A stretch of 15,755 bases of DNA from Candidatus Omnitrophota bacterium (GCA_003645745.1 QNCH01000012.1:1-15755); one strand, 5' to 3'; shown: positions 1 to 6,784, counted from the first letter of the stretch. Notes: generated by a model from the letters alone, not told the origin. Numbers and translations are program-made.

Positions 1-216
1 ATTCGCGTCATTTTTACTTTTTCCCGGCAAAATCCCAACTGTTTGGCCGCCTGCCTCTTTTGCGCCTTTTGCCGCGTACTCCATTACGCCTGTTAAGCCT
101 CCGCAAATTAAAATCGCGCCAAAACCGGCAATTATTTTTCCTGCCTCCAACGCAAGTTCAGCTGTCCTTTGATCAGCCTTATGCCCCCCAATCACAGAAA
201 TTAAAATTTTATCCAT
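1..216 (-). CDS. TIGR00725/LOG-like nucleotide-binding protein, N-terminal part (partial)
   Basis: Only the first 72 codons are present; the gene runs off the left edge. The protein opens with a Rossmann-type strand (MDKILISVIGG), has AEL..EAGKIIA as its first helix, then CGGLTGVMEYAAKGAKEAGG and VGILPG. The glycine-rich GG-x-x-G-V-M followed by GA...GG-x-V-G-I-LPG is the nucleotide/phosphate-binding signature of the SLOG/LOG superfamily, in the small TIGR00725 variety (about 160-170 residues, often labelled lysine-decarboxylase-like). The start is well supported: a GGAGGG Shine-Dalgarno lies a few bases upstream of ATG at 216. The substrate of TIGR00725 proteins is not established, so no reaction is assigned. 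A nearby REP-like palindrome lies in its 5' region. Confidence 0.85.
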   Translation of the reverse strand, partial: MDKILISVIGGHKADQRTAELALEAGKIIAGFGAILICGGLTGVMEYAAKGAKEAGGQTVGILPGKSKNDAN

Positions 217-396
217 TTTTTCTACCCTCCATTGTTTTTATCAATATCAGGGCGGGAAAACCCCACCCCTACGGAAACAATTCCTTATATATTAAATTAA
301 AAAATTCTCAATTCATCATTCTCAATTTTTACATCAAAGTCAATTCTTTTTTTAATTGTCAATTGATATTGTGAATTGCCAATATTTACCACCCCA
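217..396. other. AT-rich spacer with a palindrome and short heptamer repeats
   Basis: No gene is supported here. The spacer holds the REP-like palindrome at 250-268 and a run of 7-nt units CTCAATT/CATCATT/CTCAATT at 307-327, followed by further AATTG/CAATT motifs to about 375. A plus-strand reading frame crosses it but starts inside the preceding gene, has no ribosome-binding site and a low-complexity product. Confidence 0.5.
250..272. repeat. REP-like palindrome, GC-rich variant with GTAGGG flank
   Basis: GGGCGGG (250-256) pairs with CCCACCC (262-268) through one wobble, around a five-base loop. The GC-rich palindrome stands out in a very AT-rich spacer. Its outer flank reads CCCTAC on this strand (GTAGGG on the other), the same flank that borders the palindromes near the RAYT gene at 13563, 13789, 14989, 15233 and 15533, which suggests a related element with a different stem sequence. 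Confidence 0.5.
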
Positions 397-2055
397 CTAC
401 ACTGCCTGCTCCAGATAAAAATTATGTTCCTCCATATACATATCTATCCCATTACCCATATCCTGAGTTTTAACTTCCTGCATATGTTTTCCAACCTGCT
501 CTTTTAAAAATTGAAAAACTTCTAAAATTTCAGGTTCAGACAAACCTGTATTTTCTGCAATAAATTCAGGAGTTAAATCAGATTGGCCCCTTTCATAAAA
601 TTTTAATATCTTTTCTACTTTTAACAAAGTATCTCCTGCTAAATCGGACAACACATTGTTAAAAATATCTAAACGTTGTTTTTTCCATTTTTTTTCTAAT
701 GCAACTTTTTGTTTCTCTTCTTTTTTAATCAATGCAGCTTCAAGGCCATCACCATTATTACCTACAACTCTTACTTTTCTTGTCTGACCATTTGTACGCT
801 TTTTACCATTTCTATCGCTGTATGTTATCGGCTCATAAAAAGACTCTTCATCCCAATCTAATTGCGTAAACAAAATCCTTACTCCTTTATAACGCTGTTT
901 CCACACCTCAGCAGCATCTCTTAACCGCTTGTTGGAACTATTTTGCAAAACATAATCCATTACTCCATATTCATAAATTTTACCGCCATATTCTGTTAAC
1001 TTACGAAAAGAACTAATCGTCCCTTCTTTATTCTTAAAAAAGAAAGTAACTATTTCTTTTTTATTTGGAATACTTAAAGCTTTTTCGTTGCATTTAAAAT
1101 AATACTCAAGATATCCTACTATAGCCATAAATCTATCTATTTTTGTTTCCCATAAAGCTAACAACTTTAACTTTTCATCTTCTGTATGATCGATCAAATA
1201 CGACAGAACTCCATGTTTATAATGCAAAGCATTATAATCACACTCACGATAATACCTGCCGTTAACAATGGTCTCTCGTGTGACTCCAAAAAAATCAGCT
1301 GTCTCATCTTGTTTTGAAAAATAACTCTTTCCAGAATAAATATATTCAATCGCTCCTGCTACAGCCATAAATCTATGCCTATATGTTTTTGTTTCCCATA
1401 ATGCTAATAATTTTAATTTTTCATTTTCTGTATGCTCAATCAAATATGACAACACTCCATATTGATAATACTCGCCATTATAATTATATTCATGACAATA
1501 CCTGCCTTTCTCAAACGTATTTTTTGTAACCCCTAACAAATCAATTAGTTCGTGCCGTTTTGGAAAACGTTTTTTAGCAAAATATAAATATTCCATTGCT
1601 CCTGCAACAGCCTTAAATCTATGTATTTTCGTTTCCCATAAGGCTAACAACTTTAACTTATTATTTTCTGTATGCTCTATCAAATATGACAGCGCTCCAT
1701 ATTGATAATGCTCGCCATTATAATCACATTCATCATAATACTTGCCTTCACTTACAGCCTGTCTTCTAACTCCGAACAAAGCAGCCATTTCGCGTTGTTT
1801 CGGCAAACGCCCGGTAACAAAATATAGGTATTCATTCGCTTCTACTACCGCCTTAAATGGATCATTTTTCCAGGCTAATTTCCAATTCTTTTTTCCATAA
1901 AATATTTCCTTTACCCCTGCATCAGGAATAATTATTCTCGGGGCTAACATAAATTCAGATTCCTGCCCTAAACTAATATTTGTTAAGGCAAAGCTTTGAA
2001 TAAATAAGATTAGGCTTATAATAAAAATTGTTTTAACTCTTTTATGTTTTAACAT
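397..2055 (-). CDS. Exported protein with four ~80-aa tandem HTH-like repeats
   Basis: Not a family I recognise; 552 residues. Residues 1-30 form a signal peptide or anchor (KHKRVK then a hydrophobic stretch), followed by an x-L-A-P motif (FMLAPR, 35-40). Four tandem repeats follow at about residues 67-146, 147-228, 229-308 and 309-388. The first three are highly alike; the fourth is diverged. Each begins with a helix like AVAGAMEYLYF, continues with an HTH-like segment (for example ELIDLLGVTKNTF), then an aromatic-rich DYNGEHYQYG and ends in YLIEHTE..KLKLLALWET. Residues 390-460 are basic and charged, and 490-520 look like a second HTH or winged helix (TPEFIAENTGLSEPEILEVF). A GGGAG lies 12 bases before ATG. 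DNA-binding-like repeats on a protein with an export signal are odd; the repeats could instead bind another ligand. Upstream lies the MITE-like element. Confidence 0.75.
   Translation of the reverse strand: MLKHKRVKTIFIISLILFIQSFALTNISLGQESEFMLAPRIIIPDAGVKEIFYGKKNWKLAWKNDPFKAVVEANEYLYFVTGRLPKQREMAALFGVRRQAVSEGKYYDECDYNGEHYQYGALSYLIEHTENNKLKLLALWETKIHRFKAVAGAMEYLYFAKKRFPKRHELIDLLGVTKNTFEKGRYCHEYNYNGEYYQYGVLSYLIEHTENEKLKLLALWETKTYRHRFMAVAGAIEYIYSGKSYFSKQDETADFFGVTRETIVNGRYYRECDYNALHYKHGVLSYLIDHTEDEKLKLLALWETKIDRFMAIVGYLEYYFKCNEKALSIPNKKEIVTFFFKNKEGTISSFRKLTEYGGKIYEYGVMDYVLQNSSNKRLRDAAEVWKQRYKGVRILFTQLDWDEESFYEPITYSDRNGKKRTNGQTRKVRVVGNNGDGLEAALIKKEEKQKVALEKKWKKQRLDIFNNVLSDLAGDTLLKVEKILKFYERGQSDLTPEFIAENTGLSEPEILEVFQFLKEQVGKHMQEVKTQDMGNGIDMYMEEHNFYLEQAV
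892..1857 (-). repeat. Four in-gene tandem repeats, ~240 nt period
   Basis: Units at 1618-1857, 1372-1617, 1132-1371 and 892-1131 encode the four ~80-residue repeats of the exported protein. Units 1-3 are similar at the DNA level too: the stretch encoding LKLLALWETK recurs almost unchanged near 1145, 1390 and 1630. This suggests recent duplication or recombination between units; the fourth is old and diverged, and the second carries a two-codon insertion. Confidence 0.85.
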
Positions 2056-2347
2056 TTAAAAAAACATCTCCCAAACAGCTTTATAGGACAATTATCTTCA
2101 CGTTACAAAAGGTCATTAAAACACCAGTCACAAAATTATAAATTAGATTCCCGCTAAAAGATTGCGGGAATGACAAAAAAAGATAATGATAATAAATTGG
2201 GCAGGGTTGACAATAATATGCTCTGCGATGTCATTCCCACAATCTTGTGACGGGAATCTACTACAATTTAGTAATCATTTACGATTAAATCCCTTCCCCC
2301 CATCCACCGCGGGAGTGGCGGGAAATTTATAACGAAAAATTCACATT
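2056..2347. other. Gene-free spacer carrying the MITE-like element
   Basis: No coding region is supported between the flavodoxin and the repeat protein. The spacer contains the 2144-2260 element and, at 2297-2330, a C-rich then G-rich patch (CCACCGCGGGAGTGG) able to fold into a short hairpin. No convincing promoter was seen for the repeat-protein gene beyond scattered AT-rich sequence. Confidence 0.5.
2144..2260. mobile_element. 117-bp MITE-like element with 32-bp terminal inverted repeats
   Basis: The left arm 2144-2175 starts TAGATTCCCGCTAAAAGATT and ends GCGGGAATGACA; the right arm 2229-2260 is its reverse complement apart from about four mismatches. Each arm is itself a palindrome (ATTCCCGC against GCGGGAAT, nine-base loop). 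The 53-bp centre has no coding content. The same 32-nt arm occurs alone at 8670-8701 and 12878-12909. Short non-coding elements with such ends are normally mobilised in trans by a transposase; no matching one is visible here. Confidence 0.7.
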
Positions 2348-2833
2348 CTATTGCAACGCTTTCTTAATTGCAGACTTAACAAATTCAAGGTCATCAATTT
2401 TACACTGCTGTACTAAAAATGATTTTATCTCAGCAACTTGCTTATTTTTTAAAATTTCAGACATTTGTTTCAAACAATGCTGTGTGCCCAGTCCGCTGCC
2501 ATAAGTAGCAAATAATAAAATCTGTTTATTTTTAATATTTGTGCATTTTTGTAAATAAATCCGCGCACAAGGAGCGGGAGCGAATGCCCACACCGGCGTA
2601 CCAACAGCAATTAAATCATATTCTGATAAATCATATTTTAAACCGTGCTTTAACAAAGCCGGCTTTTTAAATAAAGCACGACTGGCTTGAGTTAAAAACG
2701 CGTCTGATTCATCTAAGCACTTAAGCTCTAAAAAATCCGTTTCAAATTTATTTTTAAGCTCTGATTTTAAAATTTCTGCCACAGCCTTTGTATTACCAGA
2801 ATACGAATAAAAAACCACTATCGCCTTACTCAT
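2348..2833 (-). CDS. Flavodoxin-family protein
   Basis: A 161-residue single-domain flavodoxin, predicted to bind FMN non-covalently and act as an electron carrier or small reductase. The FMN phosphate-binding loop is YSYSGNTKAVAE (9-20) directly after the first strand KAIVVFY. Further FMN-contact loops are VGTPVWAF (77-84) and ATYGSGLG (109-116), in the expected order. Length is normal for short-chain flavodoxins. It starts 41 nt after the coiled-coil gene and is probably co-transcribed with it. The ribosome-binding site is unusual: a run of nine Gs (2839-2847 as C on the plus strand) five bases before the ATG instead of a normal AGGAGG. The redox partner is not apparent from neighbours. Confidence 0.9.
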   Translation of the reverse strand: MSKAIVVFYSYSGNTKAVAEILKSELKNKFETDFLELKCLDESDAFLTQASRALFKKPALLKHGLKYDLSEYDLIAVGTPVWAFAPAPCARIYLQKCTNIKNKQILLFATYGSGLGTQHCLKQMSEILKNKQVAEIKSFLVQQCKIDDLEFVKSAIKKALQ

Positions 2834-2838
2834 TATTT

Positions 2839-2847
2839 CCCCCCCCC
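2839..2847 (-). promoter_or_regulatory. G9 homopolymer acting as ribosome-binding site of the flavodoxin
   Basis: On the coding strand nine consecutive G residues are followed by AAATA and then ATG. The G run is the only sequence in the right place that can pair with the CCUCC of 16S rRNA. Long G runs slip during replication, so translation of the flavodoxin could vary with tract length. Confidence 0.5.
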
Positions 2848-2874
2848 ATTTTATAAATTAGACGAATTTATCCG

Positions 2875-4269
2875 TCATTGTTGTTTTATCGGATTTTCAT
2901 TAACTACATTCCGATAAAACAATCCCACAGCTTCAAAAGCGCCGTTAAAAAAATCTCTTCCTTTCCACCTACGGCTTTCAATAGCTGCCAAAGTAAATTC
3001 TTTTATTTCTGCTAATTTTTTTTTGTCTATAACATAGCTTTGTACTTGTTTATTCTGTTTTTCTGTTAAAACAAATAATTTACTTTGTAAATTATTTTGT
3101 TCTTCCTGTACTTTATTTAAATTTAGGGATAATTCTTCTTTTTCTTTTTGCATTTTAAGCAATTTTATTTTTAATATTTTTTCCGCTTCTGCCGCAACGA
3201 TCAAAGCATTCTGATTTTCTTGTGCTTGTTTTTTCCCTACAGCATTGAGTTCTTCTTTTAAACTCTTATTTTTGTTTTCCAACCTGCCCATATTTTCTAA
3301 TAAATTCTGCTGCCTATCTTTCAACTCTGCTAATTCACGCTCTAAATTATTCTTTTGTTCTTCAAAACAAGCTAACCGTTCATTTTGTACTTTAAAAACC
3401 TGTACTTTTTGCGATAAATCTTTATAATCTTGTTTTAGTTTTGTTTTTTCTTCTGTTATTTTCTTTTTGTCCATGCTTATTTTTTTTATTCTATTTTTTA
3501 ATTTTTTAATCTCCTGCTTTAACGCAGCCATATCTTGCTTTAAATCAGTGTTTGTCACAGTAAGTTCATCTGTTTGTGTATCTTTCTGTATTAAATTTAC
3601 TTGTTTTTCTAATAACGCGCTATTCATTTTTTTCAACGCAGATATTTGCTGCAATAATTTTTGTTCTCTCTGGCCTGTAAGCCCATCATTTACCTGAGGC
3701 TGTCCCAATTCTGCTGTTTTATACTTTTTTAAGCCAAAACATAATTTTTGACGGTCTTTCTCTAATATTGTTACCCTCTTCAAAAGACTTTCTTTTTCTG
3801 TTTCGGAATTAAAAATTTCTTTTTCCAACATTTCATTTTTCTTATCTAAATAAGACAAAAGATGCCGCTGTTTCTCAAAATCATCCACCCTTTTTAATAA
3901 CTCTATATATTGCGCTTCTGAATTAGCCGCTTTTTCCAATAAACTTTCTTTCTTACCCATTAAGGTAGTTATTCTGCTAAAAAAACTTTTTTTTAAAACT
4001 TTTTTCTGTTCTAAAGGGACCTGTTCTATCCTTAATTTTATTAGCTCCTTTTGTAATTTCTGAGCTTCCTGTTTAGCTGTTTTCAATATTCGCGCATCTT
4101 GCCCTTCAGGCATACCACCTTCTATCCAAAGATAATACGCCCTAGTGCGGATATAATCAGATAAAGCGCTTAACCCTAAATGTAGGATACTAGAGCTAAA
4201 AATATTTCTATTTTCCATTAAATCTTCTCCCGCATCTTCAAAACCATCTTTAACCACTTTTGTATTCAT
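2875..4269 (-). CDS. DUF2934-containing long coiled-coil protein
   Basis: About 464 residues. Near the N-terminus the sequence IRTRAYYLWIEGGMPEGQDA matches the DUF2934 pattern (IR-x-RAY-x-LW...G-x-PEG-x-D), a short domain of unknown function. From about residue 60 to 430 the protein is almost entirely heptad-like, rich in Lys, Glu, Gln and Leu, so a long coiled coil is expected. The C-terminal ~45 residues are non-coil (AAIESRRWKGRDFF...EAVGLFYRN). No signal peptide is visible, so it is probably cytoplasmic or peripheral. I choose ATG at 4269: a GAGAGG Shine-Dalgarno ends five bases upstream, whereas the GTG at 4275 would overlap that site. A structural or scaffold role is only an inference. 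The flavodoxin follows after 41 nt. Confidence 0.75.
   Translation of the reverse strand: MNTKVVKDGFEDAGEDLMENRNIFSSSILHLGLSALSDYIRTRAYYLWIEGGMPEGQDARILKTAKQEAQKLQKELIKLRIEQVPLEQKKVLKKSFFSRITTLMGKKESLLEKAANSEAQYIELLKRVDDFEKQRHLLSYLDKKNEMLEKEIFNSETEKESLLKRVTILEKDRQKLCFGLKKYKTAELGQPQVNDGLTGQREQKLLQQISALKKMNSALLEKQVNLIQKDTQTDELTVTNTDLKQDMAALKQEIKKLKNRIKKISMDKKKITEEKTKLKQDYKDLSQKVQVFKVQNERLACFEEQKNNLERELAELKDRQQNLLENMGRLENKNKSLKEELNAVGKKQAQENQNALIVAAEAEKILKIKLLKMQKEKEELSLNLNKVQEEQNNLQSKLFVLTEKQNKQVQSYVIDKKKLAEIKEFTLAAIESRRWKGRDFFNGAFEAVGLFYRNVVNENPIKQQ
2881..2922 (-). other. 13-bp perfect inverted repeat at the 3' end of the coiled-coil gene
   Basis: TTGTTTTATCGGA (2881-2893) and TCCGATAAAACAA (2910-2922) are perfectly complementary, separated by 16 bases, and end six bases before the stop codon. 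In mRNA this gives a stable hairpin inside the last codons. There is no U run after it, so it is not a standard terminator; processing, mRNA stability or coupling between the two genes are possible roles. Confidence 0.6.
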
Positions 4270-4313
4270 AGACACCTCTCTTTTTTTAATAAATTTTTAA
4301 ATTCCAAATTATC

Positions 4314-4392
4314 TATACTTAAACGTAATTGGTTTGTAAAATTTAAGCGTTTCCCTGTGCTGTCGATTGAAACGTTCTGATTAAGCCAATTT
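4314..4392 (+). repeat. Dispersed TATACTCA repeat family, copy A (truncated)
   Basis: Starts TATACTTAAACGTAATTGGT and continues through a conserved TTTGTAAAATTTAAGCGTTT, a GATTGAAACGTTCTGATTAAGCCAA block, then stops matching where copies B and D have their central hairpin. It lies between the start of the coiled-coil gene and the rpmB promoter. It matches copy D over roughly 75 nt. Confidence 0.65.
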
Positions 4393-4476
4393 CCTTTTAG
4401 ATATGAAATATGTACTTCTGTAATCATATTAAAGTTTATCATAATATAGAAAATATTGCAAACTGAGAAAAAATTC

Positions 4477-4530
4477 TTGACAACTTTTAGCAAGATATTG
4501 ACACAATCATTTTACTATGCTATAATAAAA
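4477..4530 (+). promoter_or_regulatory. Consensus sigma70 promoter for rpmB
   Basis: A perfect -35 box TTGACA (4498-4503) and a perfect -10 box TATAAT (4521-4526) are separated by exactly 17 bases, with a TGC extended -10 just before. A second TTGACA lies at 4477-4482 but has no correctly spaced -10. Transcription should begin near 4533, giving a leader of about 63 nt before rpmB. Strength of this order fits a ribosomal protein gene. Confidence 0.85.
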
Positions 4531-4595
4531 ACTTCTTAATTGTAATAGAATATATTTTAAATATTATAAAATTAAATATTAAACTGGAGGTAAAA

Positions 4596-4823
4596 ATGTC
4601 TAAATTTTGTAAAATTTGCGGTAAAGGGCCAACAGCAGGCAGGGCATATTCACGTAGAGGATTGGCTAAGAAAAAAGGCGGCGTAGGGAAAAAAATTACA
4701 GAGATATCTATTCGTAGGTTTTTACCTAACCTACAAAAAATTAAAATAATTCTCAGCGGAGTAAAAAAGAAAACCTATGTATGCACTAGATGTATCCGCT
4801 CAGGCAAAGTAACAAAAGCTTAG
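4596..4823 (+). CDS. rpmB: Large ribosomal subunit protein bL28
   Basis: A 75-residue protein of the large ribosomal subunit. It has the bL28 hallmarks: CKICGKGP at the N-terminus, RRFLPNLQKIKI in the middle and VCTRCIRSGKV near the end. Four cysteines (C5, C8, C63, C66) form the two CxxC halves of a zinc ribbon. Between them is a lysine/glycine-rich stretch AYSRRGLAKKKGGVGKK in place of the shorter linker of classical L28, a long form I associate with deep-branching lineages including Omnitrophota. GGAGG lies five bases before the ATG. It is the only plus-strand gene in the window and is transcribed convergently with the S1 gene. Confidence 0.96.
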   Translation: MSKFCKICGKGPTAGRAYSRRGLAKKKGGVGKKITEISIRRFLPNLQKIKIILSGVKKKTYVCTRCIRSGKVTKA

Positions 4824-4827
4824 GGAC

Positions 4828-4990
4828 TATACTCATAGATTTGCAATTTTATGACGTTCCCCTGCACCACATTTTGAAATATTTTTCTATCACCAAACCT
4901 CAACGCAGCAAGTTGCGCCTGCGGTTTGGCTCAATCAGAACGTTCCAATCTACACTCTTAAATTTTGCAAACCGATTACGTTTGAATATA
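4828..4990 (-). repeat. Dispersed TATACTCA repeat family, copy B (full, with both ends)
   Basis: Read on the minus strand this 163-nt copy starts TATATTCAAACGTAATCGGT, continues TTTGCAAAATTTAA and contains the 37-nt hairpin at 4893-4929. It ends in the inverse of TATACTCATAGATTTGCAAT. The two ends therefore form imperfect terminal inverted repeats (TATAYTCA...TTTGCAA). It matches copy D over most of its length. It lies in the 3' untranslated region of rpmB, between the stop codon and the terminator, so it should be transcribed. Confidence 0.65.
4893..4929. other. 37-nt hairpin at the centre of repeat copy B
   Basis: CCAAACC (4893-4899) pairs with GGTTTGG (4923-4929). Inside, CGCAGC pairs with GTTGCG (one G-U wobble) around a two-base loop. 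The same 37-nt structure with matching arm lengths recurs at 8565-8601. Confidence 0.6.
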
Positions 4991-4991
4991 T

Positions 4992-5041
4992 AAAAAAAAA
5001 TCCCGTATAGATTTAATGTTTAAACCTATATGGGATTTTTA
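4992..5041. terminator. Bidirectional intrinsic terminator between rpmB and S1
   Basis: ATCCCGTATAG and CTATATGGGAT form an 11-bp stem with one wobble. After one mismatch a further 5 bp (TTTAA/TTAAA) close on a three-base loop. The stem has a run of A on its left and T on its right, so it can terminate transcripts arriving from either side. It serves the convergent genes rpmB (plus) and S1 (minus). Confidence 0.9.
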
Positions 5042-5061
5042 ATCTATCTTTTTTCCGTTGA

Positions 5062-6669
5062 TTACTTCATACTCAAACCAATTTTTCTCTGGTCATTATC
5101 CATTTTAATAATTTTAGCTTTCACCAAATCACCTAGTTTAAAAGTATCTTCAATTTTAATTGTAGGTTTTAAATTCAGCTCTGTAACATGGATCAGCCCT
5201 TCTAATTCTTGCTCAATCTCAATAAAAACCCCAAAATTTGTAATTTTTACTATCTTTCCCTCTACTTCTGCACCTAATGGATAACGCTCAATAATTTCAG
5301 GCCATGGGTCAGAAATAAACTGTTTCATACCCAAAGAAATTTTATGGTTCAGCTCATCAATACTTAAAACAATAACCTCAACCTTCTGGCCTTTCTTAAC
5401 AAACTCAGAAGCATTATTTATTTTCTTTGTCCATGACATATCAGAAATATGGATTAAACCATCAATCCCTTCTTCAAGTTCAACAAAAGCGCCATAATCA
5501 GTTAAGTTTCTTACTTTACCTTTCACCCGTGTATTTACAGGATATCTTTCAGCCATTCCTTGCCATGGGTCAGCTTCTGTTTGTTTAATACCTAATGCAA
5601 TTTTTTTCTTATCAACATCTAAATTTAAAACTACTGCTTCAATAATATCACCAATAGCTACCATTTCAGAAGGATGGTTAATCCTGCGTGTCCATGAAAA
5701 TTCAGAAATATGAATTAATCCTTCAACACCTTTCTCCAACTCAATGAACGCACCATAAGGCATAATATTTACCACTTTGCCTTTTATTTTAACACCAACA
5801 GGATATTTTTCACCAACTTCTACCCATGGACTTGGAGTTTTTTGTTTAAGCCCAAGAGAAATCTTATTGTTTTCTTTATCAATACCTAAAATTACTACTT
5901 CAATACAATCACCTATAGCAACTATTTCTGAAGGGTGGCTGATTCTCCCCCAACTCATATCTGTAATATGCAAAAGCCCATCTGCCCCGCCTAAATCAAC
6001 AAATACGCCAAAATCAGCAATATTTTTTACAACACCACTTTTTAATTGGCCTTTAGTTAATTCATTAAGCAACAGCCTCCTGTTTTCCTCTCTCTCCTTG
6101 GTCAAAAGCTCTCGCCTCGATAAAACAATGTTTTTACGTGGCTTATTTATTTTTACAATTACAAATTTATAACTCTTGCTTAAAAATTGTTCAATACCAT
6201 GTGCACCTCTTAATGAAACCTGTGATGCAGGCAAAAAAGCTTCAAGGCCAATGTCTACCATTAATCCGCCTTTAACTTTTCTGATTATCCTGCCTTCAAT
6301 AATATCTCCTTCTTTATAATTATCGCTAATTTTCTCCCAACCTAAAATGCGGTCAGCTTTACGTTTAGAAACAATTACCATACCATTTTCATCTTCTTTT
6401 GTTTCTAAGAATACACTAATACTCGCATTTACTTCAATTGGCTCATGCTTATCAAATTCATCAATTGGCAGTATGCCCTCAGATTTGTAGCCAATATCAA
6501 CTAACACCTCTTTCTTTGCAATACTCACTATTTTGCCATTGATGATCTCTCCCTCCTTGATCATCATAACATCATCATTGCAAAATTCAGCGAATGCCTG
6601 CGCAAACCTACCATCACCTTTTTGTTCTAAATCTTCAGGAACAACAAATTTTCTTCTTTTTTTCGACAT
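5062..6669 (-). CDS. rpsA: Small ribosomal subunit protein bS1
   Basis: 535 residues with six S1 (OB-fold) RNA-binding domains at about 38-104, 120-186, 207-275, 292-362, 379-448 and 466-535, close in size to the six-domain E. coli protein (557). Repeats 3-6 carry the typical G-x-V-x-x-I-x-x-F/Y-G-A/V-F-V/I-x-L and GL(I/L)H(I/V) motifs, for example KNIADFGVFVDL and DGLLHITDMSW. The product binds mRNA on the 30S subunit and aids initiation on structured messages. The ATG at 6669 has a GGAGG ten bases upstream; an out-of-frame ATG at 6674 is closer to that site. The gene ends at the terminator shared with rpmB. S1 genes are commonly autoregulated through their leader, and here the leader consists largely of a repeat. 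Confidence 0.95.
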   Translation of the reverse strand: MSKKRRKFVVPEDLEQKGDGRFAQAFAEFCNDDVMMIKEGEIINGKIVSIAKKEVLVDIGYKSEGILPIDEFDKHEPIEVNASISVFLETKEDENGMVIVSKRKADRILGWEKISDNYKEGDIIEGRIIRKVKGGLMVDIGLEAFLPASQVSLRGAHGIEQFLSKSYKFVIVKINKPRKNIVLSRRELLTKEREENRRLLLNELTKGQLKSGVVKNIADFGVFVDLGGADGLLHITDMSWGRISHPSEIVAIGDCIEVVILGIDKENNKISLGLKQKTPSPWVEVGEKYPVGVKIKGKVVNIMPYGAFIELEKGVEGLIHISEFSWTRRINHPSEMVAIGDIIEAVVLNLDVDKKKIALGIKQTEADPWQGMAERYPVNTRVKGKVRNLTDYGAFVELEEGIDGLIHISDMSWTKKINNASEFVKKGQKVEVIVLSIDELNHKISLGMKQFISDPWPEIIERYPLGAEVEGKIVKITNFGVFIEIEQELEGLIHVTELNLKPTIKIEDTFKLGDLVKAKIIKMDNDQRKIGLSMK

Positions 6670-6696
6670 TTCATTTCAACCTCCTTTTTTAATATA

Positions 6697-6784
6697 CATA
6701 CTCAAATGCATCAAATTTGCGATTTTATACTTATAGCTCTGTACTACATCTACAAACCTATTGCGTTTGACGTTATAGAGTATA
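6697..6784 (-). repeat. Dispersed TATACTCA repeat family, copy C (short, both ends) forming the S1 leader
   Basis: On the minus strand it starts TATACTC (6778-6784), then an insertion, then CAAACGCAATAGGTTTGTA as in copies A, B and D. The other end, on the plus strand, reads ATACTCA followed by ATTTGCGATTTTAT, matching the left end of copy B (TATACTCA...ATTTGCAATTTTAT). The central hairpin is absent. The copy fills nearly all of the S1 5' untranslated region. Confidence 0.55.

Noticed and set aside
60..374. 104-codon plus-strand frame at the left end
   Set aside because: It is antisense to the TIGR00725-like gene, which has clear motifs and a good ribosome-binding site, and its tail is low-complexity.
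4266..4493. 75-codon minus-strand reading frame upstream of the coiled-coil gene
   Set aside because: It overlaps repeat copy A and the start of the coiled-coil gene, has no ribosome-binding site and no recognisable protein features.
4828..4990. Riboswitch or T-box in the rpmB 3' region
   Set aside because: The structured segment follows the gene and recurs at unrelated loci in both orientations, so a repeat element explains it better.
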